Made by a program: the position numbers and the translations under genes. The notes under the pieces were generated by a model, which ran no database searches, had not been told where the DNA came from, and saw nothing but the letters and a program-made list of their open reading frames with translations. 64,000 bases of DNA from Bremia lactucae (Eukaryota; Oomycota; Peronosporomycetes; Peronosporales; Peronosporaceae), in the NCBI RefSeq assembly GCF_004359215.1, contig NC_090615.1, forward strand, positions 1,939,617 through 2,003,616, given 5' to 3'. How positions within the stretch are numbered: the stretch's first letter is position 1; each line of letters starts with the position of its first letter. Positions 23,268-33,655 of the stretch are shown here, piece after piece.

Positions 23268-23711
23268 GTAACGGGCACCCTTTGCCAGTACTGTTGACAG
23301 TACTCGACAACCTATATTGATTACAATGAGTGGAGTGGCTCGATTACTTCACGTACACAACGTACAGAGGAATATTACACGTAGCTAAGTAGTCCCAGCT
23401 ATCAAAGGTTAGTTTTAAGGTTTTTAGAATAAAAAGCAGTAAAACTGTATTAATATTTAAAGCTTTTGTCATAACGATCTTCTATCGACTGGCTTTAATA
23501 TGTTATTTACAAACTGTGCAATGCGCCCCCTTGCGCGACGCCTAATCTGGCATTGTAATATTTCCAAATTTGGTAATATTGGAACTATCAAGTCAAATAA
23601 TTCATCAAGATAATCATATAAGCTTATTTGCTTATTTCCTTTCATAGAACATTATATTTATTATTGCTCGTACAGGAAATTAATACTCATGTAACGGGAC
23701 ACCGCGTTACA
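23268..23711 (-). repeat. Gypsy G2-type LTR
   Basis: 444-bp LTR, TGTAACGGG...CGCGTTACA. The minus strand reads GGTTACGGGGGTGA just outside the right edge (23712-23725), a polypurine tract. That makes this a 3' LTR of a minus-strand element. It contains the CCAAATTTGG palindrome core at 23564-23573, shared with two other G2 LTRs. Confidence 0.75.
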
Positions 23712-23851
23712 TCACCCCCGTAACCAACAGTTACTATATTGAGTGCCAGGAAATATTTAAATGTCTTTTCCTGTATCCTGTAATTGTGCATTATTAGTTT
23801 TAATTAAAATTCCAATTTTATCGCATTGTTGATTTTTGTTCAGAAATCAGC

Positions 23852-24480
23852 ATGGCGACGAATAAGTCTGTGCGCGTAGCCCGTGAGGCCGCAAAGCTGG
23901 CAGCTGCGCGGATCAGTGCAGCTGCTGGTAATTTTAAGTTTCAGTAAACGCTAATGCGTCTACTGTGGGGAATACGTCACCTCCTATTCCCATTTGAGGT
24001 GACTGAAATATGTCATCTGTTGATTCCATTGCAGGTGACAACCTGCTGCACCAATTGTAGCTGACTGGTCCGAGTCACCGTCATCGCCCAACTCAGTGGC
24101 TACTTTGAAGGCCGTCGGATCACCCGGGACCGAGTACGAGTCCGTTAAACCTTTGGGCTCTAACGTGACAACCAAAGAGGAGATGACGAGGTTGTTCGAC
24201 TCGTCGATCCTCTTTGGTGAGGAGCCATCTGATGATGACTCCATGGGCGACGATCACTCTGGTGACGTTAGTTTGCGTCGCCAGGAACAAAGTGATCGTG
24301 CAGGGAAGAATGCTGCTGCTGGTGCTAGTTTGCATTATAAGGAAAGGAGTGGTTCTAACGATCGCTCCGAGAGCCATGTTAGCGATAACATTAGCATGTG
24401 TTAACAGGAGAGGGACCGCAATACGTTGCGCTCGCTCCCGAAAGAAGCCTTGATTGTCCTCTAAGAGTAACCTAGCTCGT
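23852..24480 (+). pseudogene. ORFX copy A (LTR-proximal ORF, unknown function)
   Basis: Plus-strand ORF starting 140 bp from the LTR: M-A-T-N-K-S-V-R-V-A, then an Ala-rich helix (AREAAKLAAARISAAAG). A stop at ~23946 is followed by an open frame 24096-24404 that is acidic (EEPSDDDSMGDDHSGD). Related to copies at 54370 and 57729. It lies on the strand opposite to the adjacent gypsy pol (24640-26290), between pol and the 3' LTR. I do not recognise a fold. It could be an antisense accessory ORF or, alternatively, a displaced gag N-terminus. Confidence 0.6.
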
Positions 24481-24639
24481 TAGTTTGGTATGACCAATGA
24501 CGATACCAGATTCCGCTTATCGACTCATCCAGGCTTCATAATTGTTGTGATGATTTTGAAGGTGATCTATCAACACATCAAGAGCCTTATCTTCTTGATA
24601 AGCTTTTCAAATGTCGACAAGTAATGTTTACGACGGAAG

Positions 24640-26290
24640 ACTTATTGTTGCAACAGTAGCCTTATGCTCACTGTTGATTTGCGCAGACGGCTCAAGATCG
24701 GGCGCATCAGCGACGATGTTAAGTCGTCTGGTTTATATTCCACGACGAAGTTATGCTCCGCAAAGAAAGACAACAACCATCTTTCCATTCTCTGCGAGAG
24801 GTGTGGACTGTTTTCGGCCGTGCGTAAAGACGCATGGTCCTTATAAACTATGAACGGTCTATTTCCCAACCGATAAACCCGTAACTTAGCCAGTGCATAT
24901 TTTATGGCAAGAAGTTCCTTGTCATGCACTGCATAGTTGCATCTAGCTGGTTGAAGCTGACGCGATTGATAACAAACGACGCGCTCTGCGCCATCTGTGT
25001 CATACTGCATTAGCGCACAGCTGATTGCAAAATCGCTGGCGTCACCGACCATTTGAAATGGTCGGTATTGGTCAGCAATCGTTAGGATTGGCGATTGTTT
25101 CAAGCTTTGCTTGATACCCTCAAACGAACGTTGACAGTCAGATTTCCATGAACACTTTACATTTTTCTTCAATAAAGAAGAAACACGTACTGTCATTTCG
25201 GCGTAATTGCGTGAGTACTTGGGTAGGTACGCCGCTAAGCCGAGAAACTTTCGAATTCCCTTTACATCGACTGGCACAGACCGATAGTTGATCGCCTTGA
25301 TCTTTTTCGGATCCGGGCGCACACTGTGTTTACCCACGATGCACCCAAGAAGCGGTATTTCGCTTACAGCGAATATACACTTCTTGCGATTGCATACAAC
25401 TTGTGCTTACGCATAAGTGTAAGAATCTTCGGACGTGGGTACGATGTTCTTCAACGTCCGACTTTCCGTTTATGGCTCTGCTGTGAACAAATGCATTATC
25501 AAAATCGCTTGGTGCAAAATCCCACACCAATCTCAACCGATTGGTTACACATCTGTTAAATGTCGCAGGGGCATTACTAATTCCCCGTAAATTGACAAGC
25601 CCCTCCCATACCATAGCGCTTGAGGTGCTTACTGCTGTGAACGGGATATCTTGTTCACGCATGAGGATCTGATAGAATCCATCCATCAGATCCATTGACA
25701 AAAAGATAGTACTCTTAGACATACCATCAATGATTACGTCTTTTCGTGATATCGGTGTTGAGCCGGTACCGTTGCAGCGTTCAAATTTATTAAATGCATG
25801 CACAATCCGCCATCCCCGTGTTGCTTTACGCACACATGAGATCGGAGAGCTACGTTGGGAAGTTGACTTCCTCACATGGCCCGCTGCTAAGCGATCGGCA
25901 AAGAATTTGTCGATCGCCAATACTTGTTGACGAGGCAATGGGCAGCGAGATCCTCTACGATCGACTCTCCAGTCGATCTAGGACTTTCGCATTGTCTTTT
26001 ATCGAAGAATGTTTGAAACATTCTTTAATGTTGTTTTTTAAGCAAGCATCCTTGTTCGTACCCTCACCTTTTTCGAGTGGTCGAACTCCGACGCTGCCTG
26101 TGCTTGTGCACCGCCTTCGGTAACTATGTCCACGTGACATAGGTGGACCTTCGACGCTGCCGATGCTTGTGCACAGCCTTCGGCATCTAACGATTGAGAC
26201 GACGCCATAGAAGCTCGCCGTATCAGTGATAATTCGGCGAACGTGAAATTTGGAATGTCCAACTTAGCCGGACGTGTCAAATCTTAGGCC
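24640..26290 (-). pseudogene. Gypsy PR/RT linker, RT and RNase H, broken
   Basis: Minus strand. The linker is at 26280-25950, including an imperfect ~65-bp tandem repeat around 26080-26190. RT is at 25938-25330 (KATRGWRIVHAFNK, SMDLMDGFYQILM) with active-site text DFDNAFVHS, where FDD is changed to FDN. The RT thumb to RNase H is one 231-codon frame, 25337-24642 (FLGLAAYLPKYSRNYAEM, GDASDFAISCALMQ, HDKELLAIKYAL, YKDHASLRT). Integrase is absent. The element would have used a 3' LTR at 23268-23711. Confidence 0.82.
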
Positions 26291-26299
26291 TTGGGGATC

Positions 26300-27050
26300 A
26301 AGCTTCACGACCCATTAGTTTTTGGGTCGTATGAGTTTTTTAAGACCCGGCTAAGGCAAACATTGAGCCGTTACAAGCCGACTTCAGGACTCGAGCAGAG
26401 CTCCTGGATTTGAGGCAGGGCAAGCGTGACCTTTACGCTTATGTCCAACATACACGATACGTAGTCAGTTTTATCGTGAGTCATCCGATTGATTAACATA
26501 CACTGTGTTCATTAAGGGTCTCGCAGACGGTCCTGTCAAGACCCACCTGTTCCGGATCGAATTAGAGCGATATACGAAGCGATCTATCTAGCGGAACAAG
26601 TTGACTTCAGCTTTTAAAAGGCTTTCGTCCACTCGGGTGCTTATCGTCCACCGAGACGACAAGAAAACGGAGGTCCAGAACCATGGAACTCTCGTATATA
26701 TAGAGCGAGAACCCTCGCTCTTCAAGTTACAAACGTTACCAAAATACAATCGTGTCAAAAGACGGACCACTTCGTGCCCCACGGCCAGTGCCTAGAAACA
26801 CTGTGCGAAATGAGCGACCTTCCACTAGGAACAGCGGAGGACGCGGATCCGAAGCTGTTGCGAAATTGCAACAGCAAACCGGATCGTCAAATGCGGTCGG
26901 GGTCAGTAGGTGCGGAGAGCCCTACTGATCCAGCAACGTCAAAAGAATTTGTAGGCTTTTTTGACGAAAGTTGCTCCTCGCACACAAACGTAGTGTATAA
27001 CTGCCCCAGAGGATGAGGTTAACCTCATCAGACTGTGGAGAAAACTAATG
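26300..27050 (+). pseudogene. Gypsy gag and protease start, opposite strand to adjacent pol
   Basis: Plus-strand remnant homologous, in several frames, to the minus-strand gag at 52879-53580. It has the capsid segment RQGKRDLYAYVQHTRYVVSF near 26420 and a low-complexity NC tail (SNVKRIC near 26930). First protease residues follow near 27000. It is then cut by an LTR end. Its strand is opposite to the pol at 24640-26290, so the junction near 26295 is an inversion or a nested fusion. Confidence 0.65.
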
Positions 27051-27054
27051 TCTT

Positions 27055-27215
27055 ACTGCATCAACATTACCAAATTTGGTAATATTGGAACTATTAAGTC
27101 GAATAATAAATAAGATAATTATTTGTATTTCTTTGTTTATTTCTTTCATAAATCATAGCATTTATTATTACTCTTTTAGGAAAAAAATACTTTTGTAACG
27201 GGACATTCCGTTACA
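27055..27215 (-). repeat. G2-type LTR end fragment
   Basis: 160 bp equal to the right part of the G2 LTR, ending TGTAACGGGACATTCCGTTACA. It contains a perfect 18-bp palindrome ATTACCAAATTTGGTAAT at 27066-27083. Confidence 0.72.
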
Positions 27216-28062
27216 CCCGGCACACGTTTAGTCCATCTGATTCGAATGGTATTTTGCGCCTTCATCATGTCGATGTTGGTCATCTTGCGTAGCACAGCTG
27301 TCGATGCATGACCCGTCCGTGCATGCAGGTTCTCACTGTGCGTTTATGCTGCCATGTTTGCAGAAAATCGCGGTGTGCGTAGCCAGTATAATCCATCGAC
27401 AAGATCGGGTTGCCACTATTCGTTTTGAGCCTTTGTGTGCGATATGCATACTCGCACCATCAAACACAACTTAGAACTCGCCACTTTCGTTGGTATGTGG
27501 TACCGACAGCACGATCTTCTTCATCTTCGGCACATATTACGCGTCATTGACCTCAATCTCATGCTCGCTACCGTCGGACAAAGTGACTCGCTGGACTATA
27601 GTTCCAACATTCTTGATTTCGGCCTTGTTGCCATTGGTCGATAGTAGATATTCTTCGTGCTGATTCAGTGTGGCAAATTTTTCTTATTGCTGCAGATGTG
27701 GTGCGTAGTTCCACTGTCAACCGCCCACAAACCTGCCGTACTCTTGTTCGTTGAAGTCCATGTTCCACCGAAAAAGCAAACGCTATACGATCATAGTCGT
27801 CTTCGTTTTCCGCTGTTCCGCCATTGTACATTGTTTGCCTCGCAATAGTGCCGCGTCGAGCACATTAATTTTCTTTTTTCTGTTTGGTCTAGCACCTCTC
27901 TACCGTGTGCCCCAATTTTCTACAGTAAGAGCACTGGCGAGGTTCACGCTCAGCGCTGAAAGACTTCGCCGGTTTTCAAATTTCACCGTCGCCATTTTCT
28001 CGCCTGTCTCTTGCTATGCTCATTCGTTAGCACTCTCATTGCATCTTGCGACCGCTGTTGCA
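27216..28062 (-). pseudogene. Copia C1 gag-protease-GAG-pre-integrase scrap
   Basis: Minus strand: a gag helix (LRSQDAMRVLTNEH-like) starts at the junction 28062. A CCHC remnant (LGHTVERC) is near 27920. Protease text is at 27830-27600 and the GAG-pre-integrase LHARTGHAS-like block near 27320-27240. It is bounded left by the G2 LTR end and right by a fusion to an RT start of another copy. Confidence 0.68.
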
Positions 28063-29250
28063 GCATTGAAACACTCCACGTTGTTGCATTAAACTTAGCT
28101 CTGCGCGTATCGCCTTTGCCAATGTACTTGATCAGGCCCACTTACTGCGTCTTGAGAAGTCATCGGTTCAGACAAATCTCTAGCTTCGGCCGCATGGGCA
28201 CTTGCACGCCAAAATGCCGGAGGTGTTGAATCACCTCTTTCGTTCGTATCCTTTTCTTCTTCATCCTCCAGATTGCGTTGCATCCTCTCAACAGAACGGC
28301 GCTTTGCGCGACGCTCTTCAATACTTTCAGGAGCACTTGCTCCTTCCAGGCCAGCTCCAGGATGCTCAAAGTGATGGCTCTCCTTTGCTTTTTGTTGAGG
28401 TCGTGTGAATCTTACGTTTGCCTGTCTTCTTGAAATCTGTCGTACAGCCTCACTTGAAGTTGCTTATGCTAAGTGAGTTAAAGTTAATAATATCATCATC
28501 GTCACGGTCTTCGTTGAGAAAAATGCCAAACTGAGATTCGTCTTACCTGACGTCACGACGGATCACCACTTGCCCAGCTTCGATGTCATAAATGTGATAT
28601 GCCTTCGATGCTTCTTCACAGCCCACAAATATACCCGCGCGAGCCTTGACCTTCCACTTCAGACGCTTCTCTTTAGAACGTACACTTGACAGCCGAATTA
28701 GCGCATGTGCGTGATACTAAACTTTGAGTTGTTGACTATCTCAAAGAGAATTTTGCTCTCAACCTTGGGTGACGAAAGACGGTCCTTGATATATATTGAC
28801 GCCATGGCAGCTTCACCCCAAAAGCTATTTTCCAGTCTTGCGTGATGCAACATGCTTCAACCAATAATTACAATCGTCTGTATAGCTCGCTCTGCCGTAC
28901 CGTTTGTCTGATGCGTAAGGGACCGTCGTTTGCTGCTAAATGCCATGCTCTTCGTAGATGTCCTTTAAAGAGTTGGTGGCAAAATCACTTGCTCCGTCGT
29001 GTCGGACATACTTGATCAGCTTGCCAAGTTGCGTCTTCACTTGGATGATCTAGCTGATGATGCAGCTCTCGCTTTCTTACTTGGGTCGCAGACAGAGACC
29101 CTTCATGCAATCACAAGCTGCGTCGACCATAAGGAGCAAGTATATATCTGCTACCTCCCAGCGAATCTTCTTTCATTGTGTTGCTGATAAGCACCTCGAG
29201 CGGCTAATTTTCGCACAAGTTGCTGTTGTTAAGGATGCGCCTCGACATGC
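28063..29250 (-). pseudogene. Copia C1 integrase-linker-RT start scrap
   Basis: Minus strand, right to left: GAG-pre-integrase/integrase remnants from 29250, then the conserved TNGTAERAIQTIV and SMLHHARLENSFWGEAAM near 28920-28790. The VFGCQVYV-like turn follows, then the linker (SILELAWKEQVLLKVLK at 28369 leftwards). The RT start (SQDAVSGPDQVHWQ, then AIRAELS) ends at ~28063, where it is fused to gag. Stops and frame changes throughout. Confidence 0.7.
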
Positions 29251-29274
29251 GCAAGATTAACCAGTAAGCACCGG

Positions 29275-29857
29275 TTGATCATCGACATAGCACGACAGAG
29301 ATTCTGTCAATTGGTGCGCATGATGCATGGTCACGACTGGAAGGACATTTCGAGAAGGGGATCCTCGCAAACAAGCTTTCTCTTTGTCGACGTTTCTTTA
29401 CAACAATGATGAAATAAGGAGATGATGACCTGGAACACATCAACAACCCCAAGACGCTAGCGGGCTAGTGAAGAAGACTGGTGCGTGCCACAGTTGCGGC
29501 AAGCAAGGACACTGGATCGCGGATTACCCTTCGCGAGTCCAGAATGACGCGGAGTGATATCGGTCGCACCGTGCAAATGTCGCACAGTTTGAAGATTTTA
29601 GCGACAATCTCCTCATGTTGGCAGTAGCAGCGGCTCTGTTAAGCCGACTGATGTATGGCTAGTCAACTCGAGGTTGACGCAGCACATGACAAATTCGAAA
29701 AAGTTCATGCGAATCACAAGGTCTTCTCACTAATCGACGTTCATCTTGCCGACGAACGTTTAGTCCAAGTTATCGGTAGCGGTGACATCGTTATGTAAAC
29801 GAAGACTTTGCAGGGGGTGAAGTGGGGGGTACTAACGAACGTTTGGCACATTCCGAA
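29275..29857 (+). pseudogene. Copia C2-5 gag-protease scrap
   Basis: Plus strand. Gag: HDAWSRLEGHFEKGILANKLSLCRRFF near 29330-29400. A CCHC knuckle, CHSCGKQGHWIADY, lies near 29495, with the last Cys changed to Tyr. Protease remnant: TQHMTNSKKFMRITR with the DSGA-like start changed to NSR, then DVHLADERLVQVIGSGD. Truncated on the right by the G1 LTR at 29858. Confidence 0.72.
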
Positions 29858-30376
29858 TGTAGGCGGGTGCTACGACAGCAGCCACGCTCTACTCTAACAC
29901 ACACATTCAGGCACAGCAAGGAAGCGGTTTGACCGTCTTCCCTTACGAGCAGTGATGTAGCTGGTGGGCGCCTAAGCGACCGCACCCAACAAAATAAGTA
30001 ATTAGTACAAGTGTCGTCACGGAAGCGGTACTCCTGCTTCACGTGCGCACTTGTCAACATGGAAGTAGTTTTAAGACTGATTTATATTTCATCGAATTAA
30101 ATTTAATTGCTTTTGACTAATCAATCGATGCCATCTCTGTAGATGTGCACCCCTCCGTGGCGAGCGAATTATTCTGAATACCTCGGATTACGGATGACGC
30201 TAGCCGTCATCCCTTCCAACGTGAATGCGCCTATGTGCACCACATACACAAGGGTGGGTCACTTTGTGCACCACACCCAAGCAGCAGGTCTAATTACTTA
30301 ACATGAAGTACCGTTAAGTACGCAAATTAACCTTAATGGATTTGTGTAACATTAGGGCAACTTTAGCCTGTTACAC
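29858..30376 (-). repeat. G1 chromovirus LTR
   Basis: 519-bp LTR bounded by TGTAGGCGGG and GTTACA on the plus strand, sharing long blocks with 42058, 56670 and 59526. A minus-strand polypurine tract abuts its right edge, so it is the 3' LTR of a minus-strand element. Confidence 0.82.
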
Positions 30377-30390
30377 CCCCCTCTTTAAGA
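30377..30390 (-). promoter_or_regulatory. Polypurine tract of G1 copy
   Basis: The minus strand reads CTTAAAGAGGGGGG directly before TGTAAC of the LTR. The same tract occurs at 60057-60073. It sets the orientation of the element as minus. Confidence 0.72.
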
Positions 30391-30489
30391 ACGCATTTTA
30401 CATTTTGCAAAACCTTCAACGGGAGGAAGAGGGATAGCGAGCTGCTTTGCGCGCCGCTTTTTAGTCCTCCCAAACACTCTCAGCGACCA

Positions 30490-31114
30490 ATGTGTGTACG
30501 TCCTTGTCATCTTACGGCGCCTGATTTCACTAAAAGGGGTAAAGCTGGTAGGTCGTCTGCAAAGACACCCACACAACCCGCACGAAGCGCATGCGCAGCG
30601 ATTAAACGCAGCCGTCGCCTATGTCTCAGCTGCAACGCCGACAGTAACTGCAGCTGTCTCGCTGACTGGACTTAAAGATCTATCCTACTTTCACAGTGAG
30701 GATGTGGATCCGTCGCTCCTTGTTGACTACAGCGAGTCGACACCGCTGCCATCACATCGTGATAGTGATGAGCACAGCGAGCTGAGGAGGAAAGATGTTG
30801 GCGCTTTCTTGTCCATCCAAACATCACCCATTGCTCCTAATATGGAGACGCCCAACGTTGCGAAGACCAACTTGCCTAACGTCAACAAAGCAACTGTCTC
30901 GTCGTCTGCGCTAGCTAGCGCAGCGACCATTCGTGAGAGCGCTACCCATAAAGGTGTGCATGCTTCTCAGTTGGGTAGAACTACAACACCTGACGTTCAG
31001 ACCATCATACACAATGGGTCTGACGTAGAAGAGCATAAGTTAAAGCTCCACCGACGGCACGTGAACGTGTCCAGTCGTTGTCACATTTTAGCCGTATCGA
31101 ATGCGGCTATGTGA
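30490..31114 (+). pseudogene. G1 antisense ORF, copy 1
   Basis: Plus-strand ORF between the chromodomain (minus strand) and the 3' LTR. The N-terminal part is in one frame (30490-30675, KRGKAGRSSAKTPTQP). After one frameshift it continues to 31114 as SLTGLKDLSYFHSEDVDPSLL, an acidic Ser/Asp stretch, and a Ser/Thr/Ala-rich tail. It is similar over its length to 60188-60695, with several synonymous third-position changes in the conserved core, which suggests past selection on protein. Basic N-terminus, acidic middle, no membrane segment. Function unknown. Confidence 0.65.
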
Positions 31115-31449
31115 CTGGTGGCATACCACCGATGCCAACTCCATCCGAATGGTCGTTCGGATGGAACGATTGCGTCGTTTCTAGAGCGGGCTAATCTAGA
31201 TGCAGATAATTATTAAGGCATCTATAGTGTCTGGAAGGCTTAGGGGAAATCTCTTGATCGTATTTTCCCGATCGCGGTTGTGTTGCATTCAAATGAATCA
31301 ACGGATCAATACAAAGCAGCATTCCTGCGCCGCTGTTAGCCACATTCCGATGTGGCGAAACAACGGCCGCAGCGAATAACTTCGCTCGCTTGAATGTGAA
31401 AGAAATCATCGGCGGTACTATACCCCCTGTTTCTTCTCATCACGCCGCT

Positions 31450-31765
31450 CCTGCTAGTCCATATGGAACTTGCCGAGCGAAAACTGGTGCCCCACCTCAT
31501 AGGTAGACACCAGGCCCGGTACGTCAACGCGGAGCGCATCGACCGGTTCCCAAGAGTCAAAACTCTTTGGGTATCCTCTCCACTGGACGAGGATTGATAC
31601 TTCTGCTGCACGAAGCGGTGGTCAACCAACCTTCCAACAAGGAAGCGTTGGTTCTCAACAGCATCCATCAGTGCAAGTGGCGCCCGATCGGAGCGGCGAT
31701 GTTGCCCACCTTCTCGCGGCAGTCTATCCTGCTTCCGTTCAGTCGCAGGCACTGAGCGTAGGGGC
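31450..31765 (-). pseudogene. G1 chromodomain remnant
   Basis: Minus strand: NQRFLVGRLVDHRFVQQKYQ, then after a frameshift VQWRGYPKSFDSWEPVDALRVDVPGLV, ending at a stop near 31455. FLV-RL, W-x-GY and SWEP are chromodomain hallmarks. In chromoviruses this domain sits at the C-terminus of integrase and can direct insertion to modified chromatin. The rest of the integrase is replaced on the right by a plus-strand gypsy. Confidence 0.78.
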
Positions 31766-31879
31766 GGGATGCCCTACTGACGCGGGCTTTGAAGCTATCC
31801 CTAAGTTCAGAGTTATCGAACAAATGAATAGGATAGTCCCTGAGGTCTCGATATTCGGACCTCAACCCTGCTGGTCTAT

Positions 31880-33655
31880 AGCGCTCGAGTACGAAGCTAT
31901 GACGATGTGATGACCTTCTTTTGGGTTCGGGTGCATCACAGAATTTTGTGAAACTCGCGGCTCTAAAGCAGAGACCGGCGATGGTTGAGTCGCTTTGCAA
32001 GAATGGCAAGTGAGAAGAGGCAACCGCTCGTTTAGCGAACGGCACGCTCGTAAAGTCTGAGAGAGTTCAAGGTGAACTCGCCTTCAATATTACTGAATTC
32101 TTCTGTTGAGAGAAAAACCTAGTGCTAGGTATAAAGAGTCCGTATGACCTCATCCTTGGCATGCCATGGTTGGCAAGATACCAACAATGGATAGACTGAC
32201 GTACGTACAGTTGCTCTCTAAGCGAACGCCAAAAAGGATGTGTTCCTGCAAGAGGCGTATGCAGTTGATGTCGTGTCAGACACAGTCGAGGGTGCGTTGA
32301 CGGGTTGACAAGCGTCACCAAGTCCTACCCAGCTCGTAGAGACTGGGGTAGTGAAAAGGACGATGACAAGTAGTCATGCGTCCAATAGTCCTGCACAGAG
32401 CCGAGAGCCTGTGGCAGTAGACAGCGAGCTGACAAAACGTCAGGCGTCACAAGAACCGGCACAGAGCCTAGAGCCTTGTGCGGTTGAAAACGGTGCGTTA
32501 GCCGAGAGAGCAATGGCACCCGCTTCCCGGTCAAAGGTCGTGATGACTCGAAAAACGAGTACCTGGCAAAAAAAGACGATCAAAGGCACGGTCAAAACGA
32601 GTGACCTTTGGATCGGCCCTGACGAAGGAGGACAAGCCTTCGAACAAGGTATTCGAGGCCGCCGAAGGCGAAATAGCGGAAGCATCCTCTGTTGAGGTGC
32701 TCCAGCACGTCTTGAAGTCTTCGAGGAGATAGTAAAAATCCCGGGGATAGCGTGGGATCTATTCCTGTCCGAACTTAAGGAAGGAAAGATCCACGAAGTA
32801 GTCGCACCAGTTGCAGAAAATAACTTGGTAAACTAGAGCTCGTCTTCCACAATGGACGAGAGCGTCCTAGAAACGAACAAAAAGAAACGATTCGCTGCTC
32901 AAGGCTGGGATGCCTTGAAAGACAGCCCGTTTTTTGAGATTCTGTGGAAACACCTGATGTGTTCCCTGAAGAAGTGCCGAGCCGCCAACCGGCCGATAGG
33001 GGCATCGGGCATGAAATTGAGTTAGAACCTGACACCAAGTATTGTGTGACCAGGCAATGGCCGTTGCCGAAAAGCAAGTCGATTATATCGATGAGTTCTT
33101 CGACAAGTAAGCCAAGGCAGGACATGTGCGTGAGAGCAAGTCGCCTCACTGCAGCCCGACCTTCTGTGTGCGGAAAGCCATAGGTGGATGGCGCGTGATT
33201 CACGCTTAAGCTGAACACGGTCACCACTCCGGTGCAAACGTCAGTCCCGCGTAAAGATGTCTTGTTGAATTTCATAGAAAAGGCAAATATCTTTTTCGCG
33301 TTAAATTTAAAGGATGACTATCTATCAGGTACTCATGAGAGAGTCCGATGTAGCCAAAGCGGCAGTAAGCACCCCAAGCGGAATGCTTTGGGAGTGGCTT
33401 GTGATGCCTCAAGGTTAGAAAAACGCACCGGCGACATTTGAACGAGTGGTGGCTCACGTAATGCGGCAGCACCGTGCATACGCGCTCCATTACTTTGACG
33501 ATGTATTCGTTCATAGTAGGGCAGGATGGGCTGAGCGAAATAGAGTCGCACAAGCGTCACTTGGATGCTGTGTTGGAGACTCTGGGTGACGTACAGTTGT
33601 ACGTCAACTTGTGAAAGTGCGTCATAGGGGTACCGAGATACCTCTGCTGGGCAGC
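31880..33655 (+). pseudogene. Gypsy protease-linker-RT remnant
   Basis: Plus strand. The protease active-site segment is decayed (GSGASQNFVKLAALKQRPAM near 31920). LVLGIKSPYDLILGMPWLARYQQWID is at 32130-32200. The PR-RT linker is open over 32351-32695. RT starts with ETPDVFPEEVPSRQPADRG and TKYCVTRQWPLPK near 32950-33080. TPSGMLWEWLVMPQG is near 33400 and an intact YFDDVFVHS near 33490. It ends at 33655 against copia text. Stops and several indels show it is dead, although the catalytic FDD survives. Confidence 0.78.

Noticed and set aside
30490..31114. Reading the G1 antisense ORF as a normal gag N-terminus of a plus-strand element
   Set aside because: Polypurine tract, chromodomain strand and the gag/primer site at 56640-56670 all make G1 minus-stranded here. 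The alternative stays possible if those junctions are secondary.
31336..31440. Extension of the minus-strand ORF downstream of the chromodomain as coding
   Set aside because: The corrected chromodomain frame stops near 31455; the rest is read only in a shifted frame.
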